Assembly (NCBI GenBank): GCA_035549875.1
Contig: DASZPV010000014.1
Location: 1-16,342 of the forward strand
Source of the DNA: JAKFWI01 sp035549875
GTDB taxonomy: Bacteria > Pseudomonadota > Alphaproteobacteria > Caulobacterales > Aquidulcibacteraceae
Direction: 5' to 3'
Length of the DNA: 16,342 nucleotides
Below are positions 1 to 8,429 of the stretch, one piece after another. Position 1 is the first letter of the stretch. Each line of letters starts with the position of its first letter. The notes beneath the pieces were generated by a model. The model made no database searches, was not told where the DNA came from, and saw only the letters and a list, made by a program, of their open reading frames with translations. The position numbers were made by a program, and so were the translations under genes.

Positions 1-1
1 C

Positions 2-1108
2 ATCGCCCCGCCTACAGGGCAAAGCCCGCTGATGATCGCCGCCGAGCAAGGCGATGCAGCCGCGGTCAAGGCGCTGCTCATGCACGGCGCCGATCCAAAC
101 GCACGCGAGACCGCCCACGGACAGACCGCGCTGATGTGGGCGGTTTCCCGTCGCCATAACGACGTCGTGAAATTACTGCTGGACGCTCACGCGGATGTGA
201 AGGCGCGAACGAAGTCATGGACGCAGCGCATGTTGTTGTGCTGCCAGCTATACGGCGGCGACGAGGAGACCGCCGCCATGGTCGCCATGGGCGGCTTCAC
301 GCCGCTGCTGTTCGCCGCGCAATATGGCGATGTGGAGAGCGCCAAACTCCTCGTCGCAGCGGGCGCCGACGTCAACGAGGCCGCGGCGGACGGCGCGAGT
401 GCGGTGGTCATCGCCGCGCATGTGGGGCAGTCGAACGTGGCCGCGATTCTGCTCGACGCGGGCGCCGATCCGAACGCCGCCGGCGCGGGCTATACCGCGC
501 TGCACGTCGCCGCTGCGCGGGGCGATGGCCTCCTGGTGAAGGCCTTGCTTGAACACGGAGCCAATCCCAATGCGCGTCTGCAGAAGGGCACGCCCACCAA
601 GCGCGTGCGCAGCGGACATGCGCTCGACCAAAGAATGATCGGCGCCACGCCGTTTGTCCTCGCCGCAGACTCCGGCCGGCTCGAAGTGATGAAGCTGCTT
701 AGAGCTAAGGGCGCCGACCCTGCGCTTCCGTTGCGTGACGGCCGGACGGCGCTCACGGTGCTCGCGGGCCAGAAAACCACAGAGGGGCCGGACCTTCGCG
801 ACACCGAGACGGCGTCGGTAATCAGACTAGCTGTCCAACTCGGAACGCCCGTCAATCAGACTACGCCGCCGAATGGAGACACAGCCCTGCATGTGGCCGC
901 CAAATGGCGGCGCGACGCGGTGGTGCAGGCGCTGGTCGATAGCGGTGCGGCGCTCAACACGCGTAATCGCGCCGGCGAAACGCCGCTGGCGGCGGCGATC
1001 AAGCCGCCTGATCGGCCGAAAGGCACGGTCGCCGCCGACGATTACGAAAACTTGGTCAAACACACCAGCACGGCCGATCTGCTTCGCAAGCTCGGCGCGA
1101 AGACCTGA
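2..1108 (+). CDS. Ankyrin-repeat protein, 5' end outside window
   Basis: The frame is open from base 2 and ends at TGA 1106-1108. The first visible residues, IAPPTGQSPLMIAAEQGD, already form the first half of an ankyrin repeat (TPL-like turn plus the AA..GD helix). The ATG at 32 is therefore internal and the true start lies upstream. About eight repeats are visible, with recurring cores such as TALHVAAARGD, LLVAAGADVNE and GANPNAR. Between them sit two longer inserts, around nt 205-290 (KSWTQRMLLCCQLYGGDEET) and nt 585-645. Ankyrin repeats mediate protein-protein contact and have no catalytic role of their own; partner and cell location cannot be read here, because any signal peptide would be outside the window. 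The stop lies 2 bases from the stop of the convergent methyltransferase gene. Confidence 0.93.
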   Translation: MAPPTGQSPLMIAAEQGDAAAVKALLMHGADPNARETAHGQTALMWAVSRRHNDVVKLLLDAHADVKARTKSWTQRMLLCCQLYGGDEETAAMVAMGGFTPLLFAAQYGDVESAKLLVAAGADVNEAAADGASAVVIAAHVGQSNVAAILLDAGADPNAAGAGYTALHVAAARGDGLLVKALLEHGANPNARLQKGTPTKRVRSGHALDQRMIGATPFVLAADSGRLEVMKLLRAKGADPALPLRDGRTALTVLAGQKTTEGPDLRDTETASVIRLAVQLGTPVNQTTPPNGDTALHVAAKWRRDAVVQALVDSGAALNTRNRAGETPLAAAIKPPDRPKGTVAADDYENLVKHTSTADLLRKLGAKT

Positions 1109-1110
1109 TC

Positions 1111-1950
1111 TCATCCGGTTCGTGGGTTAGGCGCGATGTCGGCGCGCCAGCCGGGCTTGGTCACGACGATGCGGCCGTCCGCCTCGTGCGGCGTCGGGCC
1201 GGCTGCGGCGTTGGCCCATATTGCAATAGTCTCGCTTTCATCCGGGCCGTGCGACACCTCTTCGGCTGCATAAGGCAATGTCGCGGCGAACCAGCGGTGA
1301 AACGCTGGTTCTGCATCGAATACATGGCCGTGAACCGGGTTTTCGTAGATCACGAACAGCCGCCGACTAGGTTCGGCCCTCGCCGCGAGGTTCGCACATA
1401 AGCGCGTCATCGAGGCTTCGCCGAACGGGTGATACAGAAAGAAGACGGCGTCGCCGGTCACCGGCGCCGGCGCGCTGGCGTCGCCGCAGACAATTTCTAT
1501 CGGCGGTGCGCCGGGGCCGGCGCGGCGAATGATCGCCGCGTTGCGGCGGGCGGCCGCGACCAGCCGGGGATTCATCTCGACGCCCAATATCCGTGCGAAC
1601 GGAAAGACTCGCGCGACAGCCAGAGCGCGGCCCTTGCCGCAGCCCAGATCGACAAAAGTCGCACCTTTAACGCTGCCTATGGCGCCAAGCGCACGCGTGA
1701 GGGCCGAAGGCACGCAGCCAAGATAGGCGGTCTGATCGCCCGCACGCCCATCCGGTCTCAAAAGCGACCCTGGCAGAACGCCGCCAGTGTCGATGCCGTG
1801 GCGCAGATCGAAGGGATGGCGCCGCCGCGGTCTGGACCGCAACTCGCAGGCCAGAATAGACAGCGGCTGCAGCGCCGGAGCGCTCGCGACGTTTCGGATC
1901 AGATCGCGAAGTCTGCGCATGTGAAACGCTCGCGTACGCTGCTGCTGCAC
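1111..1950 (-). CDS. Class I SAM-dependent methyltransferase
   Basis: This 279-residue protein has a Rossmann-type methyltransferase core. Motif I is FVDLGCGKGRAL (residues 99-110, SAM binding), the acidic ribose-binding position is Glu125 in ILGVEMNP, CGDA lies at 155-158, and the post-strand-4 motif FLYHPFG at 171-177. The segment FDLRHGIDTGG near residue 47 is typical of a family of bacterial methyltransferases of unassigned substrate. No signal peptide is seen, so it is probably cytosolic. The chosen start is GTG at 1948-1950, with GGGAGA about 10 bases upstream; an ATG at 1918-1920 (residue 11) is possible but has weaker ribosome-binding sequence. It is convergent with the ankyrin gene and divergent from the giant gene at 2303. 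Substrate unknown. Confidence 0.9.
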   Translation of the reverse strand: MQQQRTRAFHMRRLRDLIRNVASAPALQPLSILACELRSRPRRRHPFDLRHGIDTGGVLPGSLLRPDGRAGDQTAYLGCVPSALTRALGAIGSVKGATFVDLGCGKGRALAVARVFPFARILGVEMNPRLVAAARRNAAIIRRAGPGAPPIEIVCGDASAPAPVTGDAVFFLYHPFGEASMTRLCANLAARAEPSRRLFVIYENPVHGHVFDAEPAFHRWFAATLPYAAEEVSHGPDESETIAIWANAAAGPTPHEADGRIVVTKPGWRADIAPNPRTG

Positions 1951-2202
1951 GTCAGCGAAATCTCCCGGCAGGTGCGCGCGCGATCTTTGTTTCGCTCATC
2001 GCGCGACACAGGCGTGTATTGCGACATATGATCTCGCCCGCTGCGCGGCGCTTGGCGCGCCGTCACACCTGCGTTCGACAATTTTGCGGACGGAATGTGC
2101 TGTTTATCACATTCGGGGAAAAGAATGGCGTCCAAATCCAGCGCCTTCGACCGCGCGCGACGACAAAGCCGTTATAAACAAGCTTTTTTCCGGCGCATGG
2201 AT

Positions 2203-2214
2203 GTCTCCGGAGAC
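2203..2214. promoter_or_regulatory. 12-base perfect palindrome, possible operator
   Basis: The sequence gtctccggagac is a perfect inverted repeat 88 bases before the ATG of the giant gene, in the divergent intergenic region. Dimeric regulators often bind such sites. A palindrome of this length is expected a few times by chance in 16 kb, so only its position argues for function. Confidence 0.25.
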
Positions 2215-2291
2215 GCGCGCGCGACGCGAATCCATTTCGCCCAAATGGCGAGACGACTGGAGGAATTCCCCCCTCGGCCCATAGTCAGCGT

Positions 2292-2296
2292 GGGGA
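2292..2296 (+). promoter_or_regulatory. Ribosome binding site of the giant gene
   Basis: GGGGA lies 6 bases before the ATG at 2303 and decides that start. A second ATG at 2299 overlaps it in another frame, is only 2 bases from this site, and opens a frame that closes at 2454 with no protein-like content. Confidence 0.6.
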
Positions 2297-2302
2297 AAAT
2301 GC

Positions 2303-5300
2303 ATGGCGGATTCAGTATTTCTTGCGGCGCAGGAAATCAGCGTTGGCGAGGCGGACGGCCAGGTTCTGGTGACGTTCAAGCGCGCGGGAGATTTTTCCAC
2401 GCCGGTCACCATAACCTATGGCGTCACCGACGATACGGCAACCAATGGCGTTGACTACACGGCGCCGGCGTTCGGCACGGCGACCATACCGATCGGCGCG
2501 GATCATGTATCGATTTCAATTCCCATAATAAACGATGCGCTAGGCGAAGCGACGGAATCGTTCGTCGTTTCGATAGTCGGCGTCGATCCTGACTTTCTGA
2601 CCCACGGCATCATTCTGGCGCCGCGCACGGCGCGGGTCTCCATCCTGGACGATGAAAATCCGGTGACGCCGCCGGTCGATCCGCCGCTGGTGTCGAACTT
2701 CAACGTTACGCTTCAACCGGTTTCAACCGGCTACGAACTGCCGATAAAACTCGAATTCCTTCCCACCAACGCCAGCCAGGCCGTGGTCGGACAAAAGGAC
2801 GGCTTGATCCAGGTCGTGGACATGGCGACCGGAACGCATCTGGGCGTTTTCCTTGATCTGCGCGGCGAAGTGAACGCCGTTCAGGATCGTGGCCTGATCG
2901 ATATGGCGTTCAGCCCCGATCTTCAGCACAACCCGTATTTTTACGCCACGTTCGCCGTCGATCCGGCCGGTACGGCGGGCAATGGATTGAACGGGGTGGA
3001 TGGCTCCGGTAATCGCTTCGTACATCTGGTGCGCTACACGCTCGACGCCGCCACCAATTACACCACGATCGTGGCCAACAGCGCCGTCACTCTGGTTGGC
3101 AATTCCGGGCAGACCTTCGCGGACATCAGCGGCGCTGGTCTGCAGGACTTTACCAACCCGACAAATTCCGCGCTCGTTTCGTCGGAAAAATACATCGCCG
3201 CCGGTCAGACGCCGAGCACCGTCGTCGATGGCTTCAAGCAGAATTACTGGAAGATTGATTCGCTGTCGCATATCGGCGGGGCGATCGCGTTCGGGGCGGA
3301 TGGCAAACTCTACGTCTCCACTGGCGACGGCACGTCGTTCGATTACGCCGATCCGCGAACGCCCGACGTGCTGAACATAAATTCGCTGTCCGGCAAGGTG
3401 CTTCGTCTGGATCCAGTCACCGGCCAAGGCTTGGCGGATAACCCGTTTTACACAGCGGGCATGTCGCTCGACAGCAATGCGGCGAAGGTCTTTCAACTCG
3501 GACTGCGCAATCCGTTTGCGATGGGCTTTTCCCCCGACGGCCAGTTGTTCATTTCGAACACCGGCTGGAATTCCTGGGAGATGATCGAAAACGGGCCCGC
3601 CGGCGCCAATTTCGGCTGGCCGTATTTCGAGGGCGGCGACGGCGGCGTGCGAATCCAGACGCCGGTTTACAAAGACTTCCCGACTGCGTCGGCATTCTAC
3701 ACGCAGCTTGCGAACGGGCAGATTGTTGTGACGCCCGCTTATCGCGCTTTCGCGCACGACAGCGCGTTGCCCGGTTACCAGGTGCAGGCGATCACCGCCG
3801 GCGATGTCATCTATTCGGGCGACAAATACCCAGCCGAACTCACCAACGATTTCTTCTTCGCGGACGTGGTCGATGGCGAACTCTATACTGTCGATGTCTA
3901 TAATCGGCAGGAGCTGCAATTCCTCTATAAAGGGGCCGATATCGGGATCACGGACTACAAGCAGGGGCCCGACGGATACGTTTATTATGTCGATCTCAGC
4001 CACGGAATCGTCGGAAGGCTCCTGATCACGCCGAAAGCCACGGGAGGCCTGCCGGCGATGACGGCCAGCGGCTCCGCCACCGCCATTCAGGGCTCGGCAG
4101 GTGAGTACACGATTACCAATGCGCTCGATCAGCTTGGCGGCTTGATGTCGAATGCGCGTATCGATCTCAGCCAGAATTTCGTGATCACGTTTGAGATGAA
4201 TTTCGGCGCCAATGATTTCGGCGCGGATGGGCTCGGCTTTGTGCTGCACAACGATCCGCGCGGCGCTGCGACGATCGGATGGGGCGGGGCGAATCTGGGG
4301 CTGATGTCGATTGCCAATGGACTCGGCATCGCGTTCGACACCTTCCAGAACGCCGACCGCGGCGACATCGTCAGCGACAGCGCCAGTTTCGTCGATACCG
4401 ACGCGTTGACGCAAACGGCGCGGATCGATCTCGGCAATATCGAAGACGGCGCCTACAAGACTATTGTTGTGTCGTGGAACGTTGCGACCCACACGTTCAG
4501 CTACTCATTGAACGGGGTGACGATCGGCACGATCACCGACGCCAATTTTGTCCAAACCAATTTCGGCGGCTCGAATTTCGCCTATTTCGGGTTCACCGGA
4601 GCCACCGGCGGCGCGTTCAACACCCAGTCCGTGCGAGTCGATAGCGTCGTCGCCACGTTCGAGGGGGCTGGCGGCAATCACGCCCCCGTTGCGGTGAACG
4701 ACGTCGTCGGCGCGACGGTCAATACGGCGCTGGTGATCGCGCCAGCCACGCTGCTTGCCAACGACACGGATAGTGACAACAACCCGCTGACCCTGACCGC
4801 GGTTTCCGGCGCCACTGGCGGCGGCGTCGTGCTGGCGAACGGCCAGATCACCTTTACGCCGACGACTGGTTTCACCGGGGCGGCCTCGTTCCAATACACG
4901 GTGAGCGATGGCGTTGCCAACGCGGTCGGCACGGTGACGGTGAATGTGGGGGCGGCCTCGACGTTGCCGCAACTGACTGTCAGCGGCAACGCCACCAATC
5001 CGGCGGCCGATCAATATTTACTGACCAACGCGCTGAACCAGCTCGGCGGGGCGATGTCGGCGGTGCGGATCGACTTGCGGCAGAACTTCACCATCGGCTT
5101 CGACCTGAATTTCGGCGCCAATGCTGCGGGCGGCGACGGCATGGGCTTTGTGCTGCACAACGATCCGCGCGGCGCCGCGACGATCGGCTGGGGCGGGGCG
5201 AATTTGGGCTTGATGTCGATCGCAAACGGGCTCGGCATCGCATTCGATACCTATCAGAACGCAGACCGCGGCGACATCGTCAACGACAGCGCCAGCTTCG

Positions 5301-8300
5301 CCGATACCGACGCGCTGACGCAGACGGCGCGGATCGATCTCGGCAATGTCGAAGATGGCCTGGCGAAGCACATCGTGGTCTCCTGGAACGCGGCGACCCA
5401 GACGCTGAGCTACACGCTGAATGGCGTCGCGATCGGCACGGTGACGAACGCTGCCTTCGCGCAGACCTATTTCGGCGGGTCGAACTTCGCCTATTTTGGC
5501 TTCACCGGGGCAACCGGCGGCGCGTTCAACACGCAAACCGTAAAGCTCACCGATTTAACGGCGACGCTTGAGGGCGGCGCTCCAGGCGCAACGCCGGTAG
5601 CCGTTGCCGATACGTTTGCAACGAACGAGGATGCGGCGTTGCCCGTGTCTGCTACACGCAACGTGCTGACAAACGATACCGACGCCGACACGCCGAATGC
5701 AAATCTCACCGCGATCCTGGACACCACGACCGCACACGGCACGCTGGTTCTCAACGCGGCCGGGACATTTAGTTACACGCCCGTCGCCAATTACAACGGC
5801 GTCGATACGTTCACCTACCACGCCAGCGACGGCGCACATAGCTCCCCACCTGTGACCGTCACCATCAACCTCGCGCCCATCAACGATCCGCCGGTGGCTG
5901 TCGCGGATGCGCTTACCGCGCAATTAAACACGCCCCTGGCGACGCCCGTGGCGACGCTTTTGGCTAACGACACCGATATTGATGGCAACACGCTGACGCT
6001 AACGGCTGTTTCGAATGCGGTGAACGGGGCGGTCGCGCTGGCTGGGGGGCAGGTCACGTTCACGCCGACGACGGGTTTTGTCGGCGCTGCGTCGTTCCAG
6101 TACACGGTGAGCGACGGGGTTGCGGCTGCGCAGGGCACTGTTGCGGTGACGGTGCAGGCGGCGTCGGCGCTGCCGCAGCTCACGCTGAGCGGCAATGCGA
6201 CAATGCCGGGCGCGGACCAATATCTGCTGACGCCTGCGCTGACCAATCAGCTGGGCGGAGCGATGTCGGCCGTCCGTCTCGACCTGCGGCAGAACTTTAC
6301 GATCGGCTTCGACATGAATTTCGGCGCCAACGACGCGGGCGCAGACGGCATGGGCTTTGTGCTGCACAATGATCCGCGCGGGGCCGCGACCGTGGGCTGG
6401 GGGGGGGCGAACCTGGGGCTCATGTCGATCGCCAACGGTCTTGGGATCGCGTTCGACACCTATCAGAACGCTGACCGCGGGGACATTGCGGCCGATAGCG
6501 CAAGTTGGGTGGACACCGATGCGTTGACGCAGACGACGCGGATCAGCTTGGGCAACGTGGAAGACGGGTTGGCCAAGCACATCGTGGCGAGCTGGAATGC
6601 GGCGACGCAGACGCTGAGTTACACGCTGAATGGGACGGCGATCGGCACGCTGACCAACGCGACGTTCGCGGCGACCTATTTTGGCGGCTCCAACTTCGTA
6701 TATTTTGGCTTCACGGGCGCGACGGGCGGGGCGTTCAACGCGCAGTCCGTAAAGCTGACGGACGTTATCGGTACGCTCGAGGGCGCGGCGCCGACTAACC
6801 ATCCCCCGACGGTGGTGGGAGAGACGTTGGCGACGACGACGAACACCGCGCTTGTGGTAAGCGCGGCGAGCCTGCTGGCCAACGACAGTGACCCGGATGG
6901 CGATACGCTGACGCTGACGGCGGTGTCCGGACCGGTGAACGGCGTGGTGGCGCTGAACGCGGGGCAGGTGACGTTCACGCCGACGGTAGGCTTCAACGGC
7001 GCGGCCTCGTTCCAGTACACGGTTAGCGACGGCAAAGGCGGAAATACCAATGGCGCGGCGACGGTGAATGTCACTGCGCCGGCTTCTGGCGCGCCGGTCG
7101 CGGTAAATGACGCCTACACGGTGAACGAGGATCAAACCCTTGCTTCCTCTGCTGCTCGTAACGTGTTGACCAACGATACCGATCCGGACACGCCCAAAGT
7201 CAACCTTACTGCCGTGCTGGACACGACGACGGCGCACGGAACCCTTGTGCTGGCGGCTGGCGGCACGTTCACCTATACGCCGACGGCGAATTATTTCGGA
7301 ACCGATACCTTCACCTATCACGTCGGCGACGGCGTGAATGTGAGCGCCCAGGCGACCGCGACGATCACGGTGGCGCCCGTGAACGATCCGCCGGTGATTA
7401 CATACAATGGCGGCAACAACGCGACGCTTTCCGTTCTGGAAAACATGCAGCACATCGTTGCGCAGATCACCGTCACCGACGTTGATGGAACGATTCCGAC
7501 TTATTCTCTGTCAGGCGTTGACGCCGGTGATTTCACCATTGGCGCCAATGGAGCGCTTCGCTTCGCAGCGCCGCCGAATTTCGAAGCGCCCGCCGACAGC
7601 GACGGGAACAACCAATACAATGTCACAGTCAAGGTGACCGACACAGCCGCCGCAACCGACACGATCAATCTGACGATCAACGTGCAGGACGTAGCCGAAG
7701 GCGCCGTGCTGCTCGGCACCGCCGGAAACGACACGAACTTCCGCGGCACGGCCGGGGCGGACATTATGCAGGCCGGCGCCGGGAATGATACGGTGCTTGG
7801 CCAGGGCGGCAACGATGTCTTCCTGGCGACCGTGGGCGACGGCAACGATTCCTACACGGGCGGCGGCGGCATCGACACGATCGATTTCAGCGCCATCACC
7901 GCCGCGGCCACGATCAACCTCAACACCGGCGCGGCCTCCAGCGCCCAGACTGGAACCGACACGCTTAATACAATTGAAAATGCGATTGGCGGGGCTGGGG
8001 CGGATACGCTTATCGGCACGTCGGCGGCGAACCGCCTCTCGGGCGGCGCCGGCGCGGACGTGCTGACTGGCGGCGGCGGCTCCGACTTGTTCGTGTTCGG
8101 CCCAGGCTTCGGCGCCGATCGCATTACCGATTTCGGCGACGTCAGCGGCAATCAGGACATGGTCAGCTTCGCCGGATTCCTATTCACCGATATGTCAGCC
8201 GTTGTGACGCACGCGGCGCAAGTCGGCGCCGATACTGTCATCGATTTCGGCGGCGGAGATATCCTCACGCTGACCAATTTCCAGCTCAGCGCGTTTGGGC

Positions 8301-8320
8301 CCGAGGACTATTTTATCTGA
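2303..8320 (+). CDS. Giant secreted Calx-beta/PQQ sugar dehydrogenase/lectin/cadherin/RTX protein
   Basis: This 2005-residue protein has, in order: Calx-beta (about 1-118; ATNGVDYTA, GEATESFVVSI); a glucose/sorbosone dehydrogenase beta-propeller (about 133-577); L-type lectin 1 (583-787); Ig/cadherin-like module type A (792-887); lectin 2 (888-1090); module type B (1097-1196); type A (1197-1289); lectin 3 (1290-1493); type A (1499-1592); type B (1597-1696); a cadherin repeat (1698-1799); and RTX repeats plus a C-terminal signal (1805-2005). In the propeller, His323 and Asp342 have the same 19-residue spacing as His144/Asp163 of soluble PQQ glucose dehydrogenase, and Arg402-Asn403 match its Arg228-Asn229. 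By family it should oxidise a sugar or sugar-like alcohol with PQQ and calcium; the substrate is not predictable. There is no N-terminal signal peptide. The C-terminus (ends GPEDYFI) fits type I secretion, whose genes are not in the window. The lectins should tether it to glycans. Confidence 0.9.
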   Translation: MADSVFLAAQEISVGEADGQVLVTFKRAGDFSTPVTITYGVTDDTATNGVDYTAPAFGTATIPIGADHVSISIPIINDALGEATESFVVSIVGVDPDFLTHGIILAPRTARVSILDDENPVTPPVDPPLVSNFNVTLQPVSTGYELPIKLEFLPTNASQAVVGQKDGLIQVVDMATGTHLGVFLDLRGEVNAVQDRGLIDMAFSPDLQHNPYFYATFAVDPAGTAGNGLNGVDGSGNRFVHLVRYTLDAATNYTTIVANSAVTLVGNSGQTFADISGAGLQDFTNPTNSALVSSEKYIAAGQTPSTVVDGFKQNYWKIDSLSHIGGAIAFGADGKLYVSTGDGTSFDYADPRTPDVLNINSLSGKVLRLDPVTGQGLADNPFYTAGMSLDSNAAKVFQLGLRNPFAMGFSPDGQLFISNTGWNSWEMIENGPAGANFGWPYFEGGDGGVRIQTPVYKDFPTASAFYTQLANGQIVVTPAYRAFAHDSALPGYQVQAITAGDVIYSGDKYPAELTNDFFFADVVDGELYTVDVYNRQELQFLYKGADIGITDYKQGPDGYVYYVDLSHGIVGRLLITPKATGGLPAMTASGSATAIQGSAGEYTITNALDQLGGLMSNARIDLSQNFVITFEMNFGANDFGADGLGFVLHNDPRGAATIGWGGANLGLMSIANGLGIAFDTFQNADRGDIVSDSASFVDTDALTQTARIDLGNIEDGAYKTIVVSWNVATHTFSYSLNGVTIGTITDANFVQTNFGGSNFAYFGFTGATGGAFNTQSVRVDSVVATFEGAGGNHAPVAVNDVVGATVNTALVIAPATLLANDTDSDNNPLTLTAVSGATGGGVVLANGQITFTPTTGFTGAASFQYTVSDGVANAVGTVTVNVGAASTLPQLTVSGNATNPAADQYLLTNALNQLGGAMSAVRIDLRQNFTIGFDLNFGANAAGGDGMGFVLHNDPRGAATIGWGGANLGLMSIANGLGIAFDTYQNADRGDIVNDSASFADTDALTQTARIDLGNVEDGLAKHIVVSWNAATQTLSYTLNGVAIGTVTNAAFAQTYFGGSNFAYFGFTGATGGAFNTQTVKLTDLTATLEGGAPGATPVAVADTFATNEDAALPVSATRNVLTNDTDADTPNANLTAILDTTTAHGTLVLNAAGTFSYTPVANYNGVDTFTYHASDGAHSSPPVTVTINLAPINDPPVAVADALTAQLNTPLATPVATLLANDTDIDGNTLTLTAVSNAVNGAVALAGGQVTFTPTTGFVGAASFQYTVSDGVAAAQGTVAVTVQAASALPQLTLSGNATMPGADQYLLTPALTNQLGGAMSAVRLDLRQNFTIGFDMNFGANDAGADGMGFVLHNDPRGAATVGWGGANLGLMSIANGLGIAFDTYQNADRGDIAADSASWVDTDALTQTTRISLGNVEDGLAKHIVASWNAATQTLSYTLNGTAIGTLTNATFAATYFGGSNFVYFGFTGATGGAFNAQSVKLTDVIGTLEGAAPTNHPPTVVGETLATTTNTALVVSAASLLANDSDPDGDTLTLTAVSGPVNGVVALNAGQVTFTPTVGFNGAASFQYTVSDGKGGNTNGAATVNVTAPASGAPVAVNDAYTVNEDQTLASSAARNVLTNDTDPDTPKVNLTAVLDTTTAHGTLVLAAGGTFTYTPTANYFGTDTFTYHVGDGVNVSAQATATITVAPVNDPPVITYNGGNNATLSVLENMQHIVAQITVTDVDGTIPTYSLSGVDAGDFTIGANGALRFAAPPNFEAPADSDGNNQYNVTVKVTDTAAATDTINLTINVQDVAEGAVLLGTAGNDTNFRGTAGADIMQAGAGNDTVLGQGGNDVFLATVGDGNDSYTGGGGIDTIDFSAITAAATINLNTGAASSAQTGTDTLNTIENAIGGAGADTLIGTSAANRLSGGAGADVLTGGGGSDLFVFGPGFGADRITDFGDVSGNQDMVSFAGFLFTDMSAVVTHAAQVGADTVIDFGGGDILTLTNFQLSAFGPEDYFI
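4049..4663 (+). repeat. L-type lectin module, copy 1
   Basis: Residues 583-787 of the giant protein. Legume-lectin-like signatures are GADGLGFVLHNDPRG and IAFDTFQNADRG (the FDT..N element of L-type lectins that bind calcium and sugar). This is the most diverged of the three copies. Confidence 0.85.
4964..5572 (+). repeat. L-type lectin module, copy 2
   Basis: Residues 888-1090. It is nearly the same as copy 3 through VEDGLAKHIV, SWNAATQTLSYTLNG and YFGFTGATGGAFN. It is preceded by the linker AAS-LPQLT-SGNAT, which is also found before copy 3, so module A plus the lectin was duplicated as a block. Confidence 0.85.
6170..6781 (+). repeat. L-type lectin module, copy 3
   Basis: Residues 1290-1493. 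It keeps GADGMGFVLHNDPRG and IAFDTYQNADRG. Unlike copies 1 and 2, the two glycine codons after its Trp are GGG GGG, which produces a nine-G run at 6399-6407. Confidence 0.85.
6399..6407 (+). repeat. Nine-G homopolymer inside the giant gene
   Basis: Nine consecutive G span the codons tgg ggg ggg gcg of lectin 3 (W-G-G-A). The matching place in copies 1 and 2 reads tgg ggc ggg gcg and has no long run. A one-base slip would put the last third of the protein, including the secretion signal, out of frame. Confidence 0.8.
7715..8317 (+). repeat. RTX calcium-binding repeats and C-terminal secretion signal
   Basis: Residues 1805-2005 of the giant protein. Glycine/aspartate nonapeptides occur in two clusters: GTAGND, GTAGADIMQAGAGNDTVLGQ and GGNDVF near 1805-1835, and GGAGADTLIG, LSGGAGADVLTG and GGGSDLFVFG from 1896. 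The terminal DILTLTNFQLSAFGPEDYFI has the hydrophobic/acidic ending usual for type I secretion substrates of alphaproteobacteria. Confidence 0.85.
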
Positions 8321-8429
8321 CCTCGGGCGATCTTGGGTCCGCCTACGCTGGCGACGCAAGGCATCGCTGACCTTGGCGGGCCTCACCGACGCGAATATCG
8401 ACGTGGACGCCTCTTGGTGTGAAGCCGTT

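Larger units (their letters stand above)
1951..2302. other. Divergent intergenic region
   Basis: About 350 bases between the methyltransferase gene (leftward) and the giant gene (rightward) must contain both promoters. I could not assign convincing -35/-10 pairs. A perfect 12-base palindrome is at 2203-2214, and a small GC-rich hairpin (6-bp stem, 5-base loop) is at 2046-2062. Short open frames here (for example 1899-2135 minus and 2095-2454 plus) have low-complexity, Arg/Ser-rich translations and overlap real genes, so I regard the region as non-coding. Confidence 0.6.
4676..7387 (+). repeat. Tandem-95/cadherin-like module array (types A and B)
   Basis: Five Ig-fold modules of about 95-100 residues are interleaved with lectins 2 and 3. 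Type A (4676-4963, 5891-6169, 6797-7078) shares LLANDTD, LTLTAVS and GAASFQYTVSDG. Type B (5591-5890, 7091-7390) shares NVLTNDTD-DTP, LDTTTAHGTLVL and DTFTYH, ending in NDPP. Such modules act as rigid, often calcium-stiffened spacers in bacterial surface proteins. Confidence 0.8.

Noticed and set aside
1899..2135. Small minus-strand frame upstream of the methyltransferase
   Set aside because: It overlaps the methyltransferase start in a different frame and has no recognisable content.
2165..2189. Terminator-like AAAGC...GCTTTTTT in the divergent region
   Set aside because: The stem is only about 5 bp with a 12-base loop, and no gene ends there in either direction.
2095..2454. Open plus-strand frame before and overlapping the giant gene start
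   Set aside because: It overlaps the Calx-beta coding sequence in another frame, lacks a ribosome-binding site and has no protein-like features.
2723..4492. Long minus-strand open frame (589 codons) inside the giant gene
   Set aside because: It lies wholly antisense to conserved dehydrogenase and lectin sequence, its translation is Arg/Ile/Gly-rich with no recognisable domain, and high GC with periodic codon use explains the lack of stops.
4049..6781. Regularly spaced repeats considered as a CRISPR-like or satellite array
   Set aside because: Repeat units are about 600 bases, in frame and differ mostly as protein modules do; they are duplicated coding domains.
5999..7453. Minus-strand open frame of 484 codons antisense to lectin 3 and spacer modules
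   Set aside because: The Arg/His-rich translation only mirrors the repeats of the sense strand; no start signal or domain.
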